Below, piece by piece: positions 54,477-63,839 of a DNA stretch of 64,000 nucleotides. The translations under genes and the position numbers were made by a program. The DNA lies in NCBI RefSeq assembly GCF_002999235.1, contig NZ_CP027236.1:1178001-1242000 (forward strand), written 5' to 3'. Every line of letters starts with the position of its first letter. The first letter of the stretch is position 1. Source of the DNA: Actinomyces sp. oral taxon 897. Its GTDB lineage: Bacteria; Actinomycetota; Actinomycetes; Actinomycetales; Actinomycetaceae. The notes beneath the pieces were generated by a model, which saw only the letters and a list, made by a program, of their open reading frames with translations, was not told where the DNA came from and did no database searches.

Positions 54477-56066
54477 CTACCTGACGACCTCGGCGCCCTC
54501 GGCGACCACCTCGCGGACTGCCGGGGCCCCGGCGTGGGCGGCGCCGTCGAGGCTCCACACGTCCCCGGGGAGCTCACCGGGCATGCAGGGGTTGGCGGTG
54601 GACACGAACACGATCTCGTCCTGCAGGCCGGCGCGCACGGCCCGGTTCTGGGCCTCCCAGTCGCGCAGTGCCCCCAGGGCCCACTTACCCAGCAGGGTAA
54701 TGGCCACGATATTAATGATCGCCATGAGGCCCATGGCAATGTCGGAGAGGTTCCACACGAAGTTCAGCGAGGCCATGGAGCCCACGGCCGTGGCTACCAG
54801 GATCATAAAGCGCAGCCAGGTGTGGTCCTTGTTGCTGCCGCGCAGGAAGTCCACGTTGATCTCGGCGTAGGTGAAGTTGCCCAGCAGCGAGGAGTAGGCG
54901 AAGACGAAGACGATCAGCACCATGAGGGTGGAGGCCCACGGGCCCAGGACGCTGGCCACCGAGTCGGAGGTCAGTGACGAGGCGGCGGCCTTGGCGGCCG
55001 CGGCGGCCTCGGGGCTGGACAGGGCCCGCACCGGGTCGTAGACCCCGGAGAGCAGCACAATGAGGGCGGTGGCGGTGCACACGATGATCGTGTCCACGAA
55101 CACGCCCATGGACTGGATAAAGCCCTGGTTGACCGGGTGGGAGGTGGTGGCGGTGGCGGCGACGTTGGGCACCGACCCCTCACCGGCCTCGTTGGAGAAC
55201 AGCCCCCGCTTGACGCCGTTGAGCACGGCTGCGTAGAGGCCGCCGCCAATACCGTAGAAGGCGGACTTGAGACCGAAGGCGCCCTGGAAGATCTGCGCCA
55301 GGGCCTCGGGGATGCGCTCGACCTGCACGGCCAGCACGGCCAGGGCCAGCAGCGCGTACGCCAGCGCCATGAGCGGGGCCACCCACTCGGCTATGCGCGC
55401 CACCCGGCGGATGCCCTTGAAGATAATGGGGGCGGTCAGGACCAGCAGGCCCACGGCGGTGACCCACTTGGGCATCTTGTAGGTGTCGTAGAGGATGGAG
55501 GAGATGGCGTTGGCCTGGGTGGCCTCGTAGGCAAAGCCGAAGACGAAGGTGATGACGACGGCGAAGATCCCGGCCCAGGTCCGGGAGCCCAGGCCGCGGG
55601 AGATGTAGTAGGCGGGCCCGCCCCGGAAGGAGCCGTCACCGGCGGGGACCTTGTAGAGCTGGGCCAGGGTGGACTCCACGAACCCGGTGGCCATGCCCAG
55701 CAGCGCCACGACCCACATCCAGAACACGGCCCCGGGCCCGCCCATGGTGATGGCAATGGCCACGCCGATAATGTTGCCTGTGCCCACGCGCGAGGCAATG
55801 CCCACGGCGAAGGCCTGGAAGGACGATATGCCCTCCCGGGACCCGCCGCGCGAGCCCAGGATGGTCACGAGCATGTTACGCAGGTGGCGCACCTGGACGC
55901 CGCGGGTGCGTACGGTGAAGTAGACGCCGGCGGCTATGAGCAGCCAGGCCAGCAGCCCGCCGTAGAACCTGTCGCCGACGTCGCCCAGCAGGGCGGTGGC
56001 ACGGGTGAGCAGGTCGTCGTTGGCAGCGGGCGCAATGAGGGGTGACGTCAGGGATCCGGGGTGCAC
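54477..56066 (-). CDS. Alanine/glycine:cation symporter (AlsT family), copy 1
   Basis: 529 aa with about 11 TM helices. AGCS signatures include GTGNIIGVAIAITMGGPGAVFWMW and LFSNEAGEGSVPN. It takes up alanine or glycine with Na+. The GTG at 56066 has GGAGG 4 nt upstream. Paralog of the next gene, same strand. Confidence 0.93.
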   Translation of the reverse strand: MHPGSLTSPLIAPAANDDLLTRATALLGDVGDRFYGGLLAWLLIAAGVYFTVRTRGVQVRHLRNMLVTILGSRGGSREGISSFQAFAVGIASRVGTGNIIGVAIAITMGGPGAVFWMWVVALLGMATGFVESTLAQLYKVPAGDGSFRGGPAYYISRGLGSRTWAGIFAVVITFVFGFAYEATQANAISSILYDTYKMPKWVTAVGLLVLTAPIIFKGIRRVARIAEWVAPLMALAYALLALAVLAVQVERIPEALAQIFQGAFGLKSAFYGIGGGLYAAVLNGVKRGLFSNEAGEGSVPNVAATATTSHPVNQGFIQSMGVFVDTIIVCTATALIVLLSGVYDPVRALSSPEAAAAAKAAASSLTSDSVASVLGPWASTLMVLIVFVFAYSSLLGNFTYAEINVDFLRGSNKDHTWLRFMILVATAVGSMASLNFVWNLSDIAMGLMAIINIVAITLLGKWALGALRDWEAQNRAVRAGLQDEIVFVSTANPCMPGELPGDVWSLDGAAHAGAPAVREVVAEGAEVVR

Positions 56067-56251
56067 ATGGCCTCCTGGGTGCGATAGGACCAGGTCGCAG
56101 GCCCAGGACCGCGCCGGGCACGGACCCGGGGGGCCGAGGGCGCGCGAACCGGTCCGGGGCCGTACGACGCCGGTAGGGACTCCCCCACCGTAGGTGCCCG
56201 GATGTTTCGCTCGCGTAAAGGTCCTGTGGGCTGTCGGTCGTGCGAGGCGGC

Positions 56252-57754
56252 TCAGTCCTGCGTCCCGCGCGCCAGGGGGTCGGCGGTCAGGCGGACGGCG
56301 TCGTCGGCCTCCCAGATCCCGGGCACCACGTCCCCGGGCAGGTAGGGGTTGCCGTGCCCCACGAAGACCGGCTCCACGCCGACGGCGCTCTGGGCCTCGA
56401 AGTCCTTCAGGGCACCCACGGCCCACGGCGTCAGGCGCACGATGACGACCAGGTTGACAATACCCAGCAGCCCCAGGGCGATGTCGCTCAGGGCCCAGAC
56501 CACGGGCAGGGAGAGCATGCAGCCGCCGAAGCTCGCCGCCGTCAGGACCACCCCCAGGACCTGCTCACCGCGGCGCTCGCCGCCCAGGAAGTTGACGTTG
56601 ACCTGGGCGTAGGAGTAGCAGCCCAGGACGGTGGAGAAGACCAGGACGAAGATGAGGACCACCATGGGCCAGGTGGTCCAGCCCCCCAGGTGCTCCGCGA
56701 CGGCCTGCTGGGTGAGCACCGCGCCCCGGGCCCGCTTGTCACCGGGGTGGTAGGTGCCGGTGGCCAGGAGGATGAGCAGGCCGGTGGCGGTACACACCAG
56801 CATGGTGTCGATGAAGACGCCGAAGGACTGGATGAGCCCCTGGCGCACCGGGTGGCGGGTGGTGGCGGTGCCGGCCGCGTTGGGGACGGTGCCCAGGCCC
56901 GCCTCGTTGGAGAACAGGCCGCGGCGCAGGCCGTTGAGGACGGCGGCCACCACGCCCCCGGCGGTGCCGTACAGGGCCTGGTCGGCGCCGAAGGCCCCGC
57001 GGACGACCTGGCTGAGGACGGTGGGGACCTGGCCGAGGTGGGTCAGCAGGACGAGGAGGGCCACCAGCACGTAGACCACGGCCATGACCGGGGCCATCCA
57101 CTCCGTGACCCGGGCCACGGACCTCAGCCCGCCCAGGACCACCGGGGCGGTGAGCATGACCAGGAAGACCCCTACCATCCAGGGCCGCACCGAGGACACG
57201 GTGGCGCCCACGACCTCGGCCAGGGTGTTGGTCTGGACCATGACCACGGTCACCCCCACGGCCACGATGAACAGGAGCGCGAAGACCCGGCCCCAGGCGC
57301 GTGAGCCGAGCCCGTTCTTCATGTAGTAGGCCGGTCCCCCGCGGTAGGTGAAGTCACGGCCGCGCTCCTTGAAGATCTGCGCCAGGGTGGACTCCACGAA
57401 GCTGGTGGCCATGCCGATGAGGGCCACGACCCACATCCAGAACAGCGCCCCGGGGCCGCCGGCCACCACCGCCAGGGCGACGCCGGCCACGTTGCCGATG
57501 CCCACGCGCGCGGCCAGACCGATGGCGAAGGCCTGGAAGGAGGAGATACCGCCGTCGGCCCCCCGGCGCGAGAGGGTCAGGGAGGTGAGCATGGTGCCCA
57601 GGTGGCGGATCTGGACGCCGCGGGTGCGCACGGTCAGGTAGAGGCCCACCGCAATGAGGAGCGCCGCCAGGACGTAGGTGTAGAAGACGTCGTCGACCTG
57701 GTTGAGCGCGTCCCCGATCTCCTTGAGCCCGGTGGGGGTCGTTTCTGTGCTCAT
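56252..57754 (-). CDS. Alanine/glycine:cation symporter (AlsT family), copy 2
   Basis: 500 aa, same architecture as its neighbour (GIGNVAGVALAVVAGGPGALFWMW, LFSNEAGLGTVPN). The two copies are diverged, so the duplication is old or they were acquired separately. GAGAG precedes the ATG at 57754. The segment 57112-57146 is present as an exact copy at 53160. Confidence 0.93.
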   Translation of the reverse strand: MSTETTPTGLKEIGDALNQVDDVFYTYVLAALLIAVGLYLTVRTRGVQIRHLGTMLTSLTLSRRGADGGISSFQAFAIGLAARVGIGNVAGVALAVVAGGPGALFWMWVVALIGMATSFVESTLAQIFKERGRDFTYRGGPAYYMKNGLGSRAWGRVFALLFIVAVGVTVVMVQTNTLAEVVGATVSSVRPWMVGVFLVMLTAPVVLGGLRSVARVTEWMAPVMAVVYVLVALLVLLTHLGQVPTVLSQVVRGAFGADQALYGTAGGVVAAVLNGLRRGLFSNEAGLGTVPNAAGTATTRHPVRQGLIQSFGVFIDTMLVCTATGLLILLATGTYHPGDKRARGAVLTQQAVAEHLGGWTTWPMVVLIFVLVFSTVLGCYSYAQVNVNFLGGERRGEQVLGVVLTAASFGGCMLSLPVVWALSDIALGLLGIVNLVVIVRLTPWAVGALKDFEAQSAVGVEPVFVGHGNPYLPGDVVPGIWEADDAVRLTADPLARGTQD

Positions 57755-58225
57755 CTGCTCTCAATCTCCGCTGCTGCCGGTCCGTGCGCCCTCCCGGCGG
57801 TGGTCAGGGGCTGGTACATAGTCGCACGGACCGGGGCACCCTGCTCACCTGACCGTATTCTGGGCACCGGCTGGGCCCGGGCGGGGTCGCCACGTCACTG
57901 CCGGCCCCGGGCACCGACCGGGCGCACCCTGGTGCCGTCAGGTAGCCGCCTCAGGGGCCTGGCCCGACTCGGGCGCAGCCGGGTGCTCACTGAGCACACC
58001 GGTCCAGCCGTGCGGGTGAGTGCCAGCCTGTGCCTCTGGCACGCCACCGGCCCGGGTGGGGAGGAGCTGGCGCGCGGATGGCCCTGGTCGCAACAGGTGG
58101 CCTGCCCCGCTCCGGGGGGAGGGCGGCAGGGGCGAATGGACAAAGCCGAGGTGGCCTGTCTCGCCCCGGGAGGAGGCTATACGCGGCGCTTATGCGCGGC
58201 CCTGGCAGTGCTGGGCGGACGGTTC
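57755..58225. other. Intergenic, no gene seen
   Basis: Left part of a 1.17 kb gap before the helicase gene. A 28 bp block AGGTGGCCTG... at 58095 recurs at 58149 (24 of 28 matches, 54 bp apart). Frames open here lack motifs and ribosome sites. Confidence 0.45.
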
Positions 58226-58356
58226 TGTCGCAATCTGAGGATCAGAGCCGACCCCACCCCGTTCTCACCTTTGTGCATCCAATGTCCACGCAGGTCAGGG
58301 GCCTGGGACTTGGCGCGGCCAAAGGTGGCCCTCGTTCTGATCCTCAGATTGCGACA
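58226..58356. mobile_element. MITE-like element, copy 2 (131 bp)
   Basis: Ends TGTCGCAATCTGAGGATCAG and its complement GATTGCGACA. Same length and same termini as 6447-6577; here the inverted repeat is perfect over about 21 bp. Confidence 0.78.
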
Positions 58357-58431
58357 CGCGCACGAAACCGGGTCGGCAGACAGACGGCAGACCGCCCAGA
58401 GGGCGGCGTGCGGGGACGTCCTGCGCAGGGC

Positions 58432-58526
58432 GGGACATTTTGTGCGCAGGGTGACGTCTTGCGCAGAAGGTAACGAATCCAGGTCACCTTCTGCGCAATC
58501 GGTTACCCTCTGCGCAAAATGTTCCC
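58432..58526. repeat. Palindrome of ~43 bp arms built from a 19 bp motif
   Basis: 58432-58474 is nearly the reverse complement of 58482-58526. Each arm contains two copies of a motif around TGCGCAGAAGGT; on the right arm the copies are 19 bp apart. A further TGCGCAGGG lies at 58422. It may form a cruciform or be a multi-site protein-binding region. Confidence 0.8.
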
Positions 58527-58927
58527 CTGGACGCCGCACCGGCCCACTCCACCAGGAGACAGGAGGACCGCCGCATCCCCGGACAGCCGCCGCGACGCGG
58601 CCTGCCGCCACCGGACCGGCTGACGGCCCGCCCAAGACCGCCCAGACCCAGCAACGGAAGGCACCGGTCACTGCACCCCGGAGACCCCCAACCAGTTGGG
58701 CATCCAGCCCGCACTACACAGGGAGACGTCGTCCTGCGGGCGCAGGATGTGGCCCTTTATCCCGCCCGCGCTACAGAGGCCGGGAACTGCTCTGAGCAGG
58801 TACGCAGAGCGCACCCGCCGCGGTAGGCGGTCGGAGGGCCCGGCTCCGGTCGCGAGAACGTGAACCGGTAAGACCACCGGGATGAGCCAGCAAGGGAGCC
58901 CGGCCCCGGTCGTGAGAGCATGAGGCC

Positions 58928-61654
58928 ATGGCTCCCTCCGGCTCCTCGGCCCACGTCCCGGCCCTCAACGCGCTCCTGGACTCCCTCATCCCCGCCTCGG
59001 ACCCCGAGCATGTCCCCGCCCCGGAGGACGTCTACCTGGCCTTTAGCACCTGGGCCGAGGAGACCGGCCGGCCCCTCTACCCCCACCAGGACGAGGCCCT
59101 GGGCCACATCCTGGAGGGCCGCCACGTCATTGCCGCCACCCCCACCGGGTCGGGCAAGTCCATGATCGCCCTGGCCGCCCACACCGCCTCCCTGGCCCGC
59201 GGGGGGCGCTCCTACTACACGGCCCCCCTCAAGGCCCTGGTGAGCGAGAAGTTCTTTGAGCTGGTACGCCTGTTCGGGGCCAGCAACGTGGGCATGGTCA
59301 CCGGGGACACCTCCATTAACGCCCTCGCCCCCATTATCTGCTGCACCGCGGAGATCCTGGCCAACCAGTCCCTGCGCGAGGGCGAGGGGCTGGACGTGGA
59401 CACCGTGGTCATGGACGAGTTCCACTACTACGCCGACCCCCAGCGGGGGTGGGCCTGGCAGGTGCCCTACCTCGAGCTCCCCCAGGCCCAGATGGTGCTG
59501 ATGTCGGCCACCCTGGGGGACGTCAGCTGGTTCGTCAAGGACCTTCAGGCGCGCACCGGCCGCGAGGTCGCCGTCGTGGACGACGCCGTGCGCCCGGTGC
59601 CCCTGGAGATGGAGTACTCGGTGGAGGCCATTGGCGACCTCCTGACCCGCCTGGTGGCCCAGGACAAGGCCCCCGTCTACGTGGTCCACTTCTCCCAGAA
59701 GGAGGCGGTGGAGCGGGCCACCTCCCTGCTCAGCGTGGACCTGGGGCTGGCCTCACGCAAGCGGGCGATCGTGGCGGCCCTGGGGGGCTTCCGCTTCGGC
59801 GCCGGGTTCGGGGCCACGCTCTCGCGGCTGCTGCGCGCAGGCATCGGGGTGCACCACGCCGGCATGCTGCCGCGCTACCGGCGCCTGGTGGAGAGGCTGG
59901 CACGCGAGGGCCTGCTGGCGGTCATCTGCGGCACGGACACCCTGGGGGTGGGCATTAACGTGCCCATCCGCACCGTGGTCCTCACCTCCCTGGTCAAGTT
60001 CGACGGCGCCCGGGAGCGCCACCTGACGGCCCGGGAGTTCCACCAGATCGCCGGGCGGGCCGGGCGCGCGGGCTTCGACACCCGCGGCTACGTCGTCGTC
60101 CAGGCCCCCGAGCACGTCATTGAGAACGCCAAGGCCCTGGCCAGGGCGGGTGACGACGAGCGCAAGCGCCGCAGGATCGTGCGCAAGAAGGCCCCCGAGG
60201 GGCGGGTGAACTGGACCGACAAGACCTATCTGCGCCTGCGTGACGCCACCCCCGAGACCCTGACCAGCCAGTTCCAGGTCACCACCACTATGGTCCTCAA
60301 CCTCATGGAGCGGCCCGGCAACCCGGTGGAGGCCATGGCGGCCCTCCTGGCCCGTGTCCCGTCCACCCAGGTGCAGCGCCGCCACCACGTGCGTCGTGCC
60401 CTGGACATCTACCGCTCGCTGCGCACCGCCGGGGTCCTGGAGCACGTGAGCAGCGCGGTGGCCGCCGCAGACGGGCGCCCCCGCCTGCGCCTGGCCGTGG
60501 ACCTGCCCGGGGACTTCGCCCTCAACCAGCCCCTGGCCCCCTTCGCCCTGGCCGCCATGGACCTGCTGGGCGTGGACTCCCCCGAGCACACCCTGGACGT
60601 GGTCAGCGTGGTCGAGGCCACGCTGGACGATCCGCGCCCGCTGCTGTACGCCCAGCAGCGGGCCGCCCGTGGCGAGGCGGTGGCCGCCATGAAGGCCCAG
60701 GGCATGGACTACGACGAGCGCATGGAGGCCCTGGAGGAGGTCACCTGGCCCCGGCCGCTGGCTGAGCTGCTGGCCCCGGCCCTGGAGACGTACCGGCAGG
60801 CCAACCCCTGGGTGGCGGAGTTCGAGCTGGCACCCAAGTCCGTGGTGCGCGAGATGGTGGAGAACGCCATGACCTTCTCCGACCTGGTCTCCCGCTACGA
60901 GCTGGGACGCAGCGAGGGCGTGGTGCTGCGCTACCTCACCGACGCCTACCGGGCGCTGCGCCAGGTGGTGCCCGAGGAGCACCGCACGCCGGAGGTGGTC
61001 GAGCTCATTGACTGGCTGGGGGCACTGGTGCGCGCTGTGGACTCCTCCCTGCTGGACGAGTGGGAGGCCCTTGGTGCCGCCCAGGACGGGCGGGCCGAGG
61101 AGGGCGCCGCGCTGCTGGGCGGGGACCGGCCGGGGGGAGGAGACCGGCCCGGGGCTGACGACTCAACGGGGGCGGAGCGGGCCTTCGGGGCCGACGCCAC
61201 CGGCCACGTGGCCTTCACCCGCAACCGGCACGCCTTCCGGGTGGCCGTGCGCAGGGCCATGTTCCGCCACGTCGAGCTCATGGACCTCGACGACGTGGCG
61301 GGCCTGGCGCGCCTGGACGCCAGCTCGGGCTGGGACCAGGGGCGCTGGGACGAGGTCCTGGGACGCTACTGGGAGGAGTACGACTGGATCGGCACCGACC
61401 AGGCGGCCCGGAGCGCGGCGCTGGCGCCCCTGGAGGAGGACCCGGACGAGACGGCCCTGGCCGCCGCCGGGGTCAGTGAGCGGCTGCGTGAGGCCCTGGA
61501 GGCCTCCGGGCGCCCGGTGTGGCTGGCCACGCAGATTATCGAGGACCCCGAGGGCGACCACGACTGGCGCCTGACCTTCCTGGTGGACCTGGTCGCCTCG
61601 GACAAGGAGGACGAGGCGGTCCTGCGGCTGCTGGGCGTGGGCCCGCAGAGCTGA
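58928..61654 (+). CDS. Ski2-like DEAD/DEAH helicase with DUF3516
   Basis: 908 aa. Walker A ATPTGSGKS near residue 75, DEFH box in VVMDEFHYY, SAT in VLMSATLGD, motif VI QIAGRAGRAG. The C-terminal half is the DUF3516 region typical of actinobacterial members. Predicted RNA helicase in turnover or processing; role not established. The start region lies in a partly duplicated block (58838 and 58898, 60 bp apart). Confidence 0.9.
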   Translation: MAPSGSSAHVPALNALLDSLIPASDPEHVPAPEDVYLAFSTWAEETGRPLYPHQDEALGHILEGRHVIAATPTGSGKSMIALAAHTASLARGGRSYYTAPLKALVSEKFFELVRLFGASNVGMVTGDTSINALAPIICCTAEILANQSLREGEGLDVDTVVMDEFHYYADPQRGWAWQVPYLELPQAQMVLMSATLGDVSWFVKDLQARTGREVAVVDDAVRPVPLEMEYSVEAIGDLLTRLVAQDKAPVYVVHFSQKEAVERATSLLSVDLGLASRKRAIVAALGGFRFGAGFGATLSRLLRAGIGVHHAGMLPRYRRLVERLAREGLLAVICGTDTLGVGINVPIRTVVLTSLVKFDGARERHLTAREFHQIAGRAGRAGFDTRGYVVVQAPEHVIENAKALARAGDDERKRRRIVRKKAPEGRVNWTDKTYLRLRDATPETLTSQFQVTTTMVLNLMERPGNPVEAMAALLARVPSTQVQRRHHVRRALDIYRSLRTAGVLEHVSSAVAAADGRPRLRLAVDLPGDFALNQPLAPFALAAMDLLGVDSPEHTLDVVSVVEATLDDPRPLLYAQQRAARGEAVAAMKAQGMDYDERMEALEEVTWPRPLAELLAPALETYRQANPWVAEFELAPKSVVREMVENAMTFSDLVSRYELGRSEGVVLRYLTDAYRALRQVVPEEHRTPEVVELIDWLGALVRAVDSSLLDEWEALGAAQDGRAEEGAALLGGDRPGGGDRPGADDSTGAERAFGADATGHVAFTRNRHAFRVAVRRAMFRHVELMDLDDVAGLARLDASSGWDQGRWDEVLGRYWEEYDWIGTDQAARSAALAPLEEDPDETALAAAGVSERLREALEASGRPVWLATQIIEDPEGDHDWRLTFLVDLVASDKEDEAVLRLLGVGPQS

Positions 61655-61664
61655 GGGGCCCGTT

Positions 61665-62195
61665 ATGGAGATCCCGACCACCTGGAGCACCGTCTACACC
61701 TCGCCCTGGGGCGACATCACCCTGGCCGCCCGGGACCAGGGGCCTCAGGGCGTCCTCGTCGGCGCCTGGTTCAAGGGGCAGGCCCACGCCCTGTCCACCC
61801 TACGGGGCCCGCTCGTCCCCGCACCGGACCACCCGGTCCTGCGCGACGCCGTCACCTGGCTGGAACGCTACGTGGCCGGTGAGCGCCCCCGCCCCACGCA
61901 GCTGCCGCTGCTGGCAGAGGGGACCGCCTTCCGCCAGCTGGTGTGGAGCCTGCTTGAGACGATCCCCTACGGCACCACCCTGACCTACCGGGAGCTGGCC
62001 CGGCAGGCGGCCGCCCGGCTGGGGCGGCCGACCATGTCCGCCCAGGCCGTGGGCGGGGCGGTGGGTCACAACCCCCTGTCGGTCATTGTCCCCTGCCACC
62101 GGGTGGTCGCCTCCGACGGGTCCCTGACCGGCTACGCCGGCGGGGTATGGCGTAAGGCCGCGCTCCTGGCCCACGAGGGCGTCATCCTCCCCTAA
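61665..62195 (+). CDS. ogt: Methylated-DNA-[protein]-cysteine S-methyltransferase
   Basis: 176 aa suicide DNA-repair protein. Active-site PCHRVV, with the ATL-distinguishing Cys present, and HTH-type GGAVGHNPLS. It removes alkyl groups from O6-guanine. Ten nt after the helicase stop, so probably co-transcribed. Confidence 0.95.
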   Translation: MEIPTTWSTVYTSPWGDITLAARDQGPQGVLVGAWFKGQAHALSTLRGPLVPAPDHPVLRDAVTWLERYVAGERPRPTQLPLLAEGTAFRQLVWSLLETIPYGTTLTYRELARQAAARLGRPTMSAQAVGGAVGHNPLSVIVPCHRVVASDGSLTGYAGGVWRKAALLAHEGVILP

Positions 62196-62325
62196 CGCCC
62201 TCGCCCCCGTCCTGCACCTACTGCGTCAGTCCTCCTACCCGCGTCGTGGGTGGTGTCGGGCCCTGAGCCACTCCGTCAGGACCCGCGCCCCTACTCGCGC
62301 GTCGTGGGTGGTGTACACCTGGGGT

Positions 62326-63165
62326 ATGAGCACCCACACCGAGCCGGACCCCGCCACGAGGCGCCTTGCCGAGGTCGTGCGCGGGGCGCGCACCCTGGTG
62401 GTGACCGGGGCGGGCGTCTCCACCGACGCCGGGATCCCCGACTACCGGGGCGTGGGCACCACCCCCGTGGCCCCGGTGGACTACGAGCAGTTCGTGACCG
62501 ACCCCGTCTGGTACCGCTGGGTCTGGGCTCGCAACCACGCCACGTGGCGGCTCCTGGAGCCCCTGACCCCCACCCCCGCGCACCGCGCCCTGGCCCGCCT
62601 GGAGGACGTCGGCCTGGTCACCGGCGTGTCCACCCAGAACGTGGACCGCCTCCACTCCCGCGCCGGGCAGCGCACCGTCTACGAGCTCCACGGCGCCTAC
62701 GACCGTGTCGTGTGCCTGTCCTGCGGCGCCCTGACCCCGCGCGCCGCCCTGGACAGGCGTCTGAGCCAGCTCAACCCTGACTACCCCCGTGAGACCGACC
62801 CCGCCCAGGTCGCCATCACCCCTCAGGCCGACCGGGCCGCCGCCGAGGGGTGCGGCTTCCGGGCCGTCAACTGCGAGACCTGCGGCGGCCTGCTCAAGCC
62901 CGACATTGTCTTCTTCGGCGAGGGGCTCCCCGAGGCCCTGGGGCAGTCCCTTGAGGCTGCCCGGCACTGTGACGTCGTCCTCGTGGTGGGCACCAGCCTG
63001 GTGGTGTCCACCGGCATGTGGGTGGTGCGCCAGGCCGTAGGGTGCGGCGCGGCGCTGGCAGTCATCAACCGCGGTCCCACCATGGTCGACGACGTCGCCG
63101 ACCTGCGCATAGAGGGCGGCGCCTCTCAGGTGCTGGGTGGCCTCGCCCGGGACCTGGCGCACTGA
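62326..63165 (+). CDS. NAD-dependent protein deacylase, sirtuin family
   Basis: 279 aa. NAD motif GAGVSTDAGIPDYRG, catalytic His in ELHGAY, TQNVDRLH, and two CxxC pairs (CLSC, CETC) for zinc. TACACC lies 6 nt upstream of the ATG at 62326; an in-frame GTG at 62308 is less likely. The upstream region contains a diverged duplicate of the block GTCGTGGGTGGTGT (about 62243 and 62301). Confidence 0.93.
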   Translation: MSTHTEPDPATRRLAEVVRGARTLVVTGAGVSTDAGIPDYRGVGTTPVAPVDYEQFVTDPVWYRWVWARNHATWRLLEPLTPTPAHRALARLEDVGLVTGVSTQNVDRLHSRAGQRTVYELHGAYDRVVCLSCGALTPRAALDRRLSQLNPDYPRETDPAQVAITPQADRAAAEGCGFRAVNCETCGGLLKPDIVFFGEGLPEALGQSLEAARHCDVVLVVGTSLVVSTGMWVVRQAVGCGAALAVINRGPTMVDDVADLRIEGGASQVLGGLARDLAH

Positions 63166-63335
63166 CGCAGAGCCCCCGTGCCGTGCGGACGCCCGCGGCC
63201 TGCCACGCGGTGGCCCCAGGACGGGGGGCGAGGCAGGAGGGGGGAAGAGCGGGTCGCGGGCACGGGGGAACGGGTTGCCGTGCCCGCGGACACCGCGGAC
63301 TGGCGGCCACTGGGCCGCCGGCATCCACACGTCCC

Positions 63336-63368
63336 GCGTGCGTTCCACGCACGCCCCCGTGGCGGGGG
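63336..63368 (-). terminator. Terminator of the tmRNA gene
   Basis: Two hairpins follow the tmRNA 3' end: CCCCCG-TGG-CGGGGG (63354-63368) and GCGTGCG-TTCCA-CGCACGC (63336-63354). Confidence 0.65.
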
Positions 63369-63390
63369 TTCTCGTTGGGACCGTGTGGAG

Positions 63391-63761
63391 TGGTGGAGAT
63401 GGGGGGAATCGAACCCCCGTCCGACGGTGGTGCAACAGGACTTCTCCGGGTGCAGTCCGCTAGCGATTTTCTCAGCCCCGGCGTCTCACGCGGACAAGGA
63501 CGCCGACGGGCTCAGCCGACTAGGAGTCCCACGTCACCCGTCGACAGGGCGACGTGGCAGTGGCTCCCTGGATGACGCCAGGAACCGGGGCGGAAGCGCT
63601 CCCCGGGCTGACGGACTTCGAGGCTCGCTCAGGCGGCGAGGGCGAAGTCGGTGCGAGTGTTATCGGCACCTATTGGTTCGCACAGAGCGTTGACGAGATG
63701 ACTGTGCATCCTCGACCCGCTTCTCCTGAACCCACGACCGTCGTCGAAACCGATCATCCCC
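63391..63761 (-). ncRNA. ssrA: Transfer-messenger RNA
   Basis: Minus strand, 371 nt. The 5' end GGGGATGATCGGTTTCGAC and the 3' end (T-arm GGGGGTTCGATTCCCCC, then CATCTCCACCA with encoded CCA) are typical of one-piece tmRNA. It rescues stalled ribosomes with SmpB, whose gene lies just upstream. The tag reads ADNTRTDFALAA. Confidence 0.96.
63629..63667 (-). CDS. tmRNA proteolysis tag ADNTRTDFALAA
   Basis: Twelve codons starting with GCC and ending TGA within tmRNA. The ALAA ending is the conserved degradation signal read by ClpXP-type proteases. Confidence 0.85.
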   Translation of the reverse strand, partial: ADNTRTDFALAA

Positions 63762-63798
63762 TGTGGAGTTGTCAGCCAGCCGAAACCAGCCACTACAG

Positions 63799-63827
63799 AT
63801 TATAAGAAAACGCCTACCGTCCGTCAA
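63799..63827 (-). promoter_or_regulatory. tmRNA promoter
   Basis: Consensus-quality sigma-70 promoter on the minus strand: TTGACG (63822-63827), 17 nt, TATAAT (63799-63804). The transcript would begin about 30 nt before mature tmRNA. It is the strongest promoter match in the window. Confidence 0.85.
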
Positions 63828-63839
63828 GTGAGATAGGTC

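Noticed and set aside
57602..58795. Long open frames in the gap before the helicase gene
   Set aside because: No ribosome sites, no family motifs, and they read through the MITE-like element and the palindrome; typical chance frames at 72% GC.
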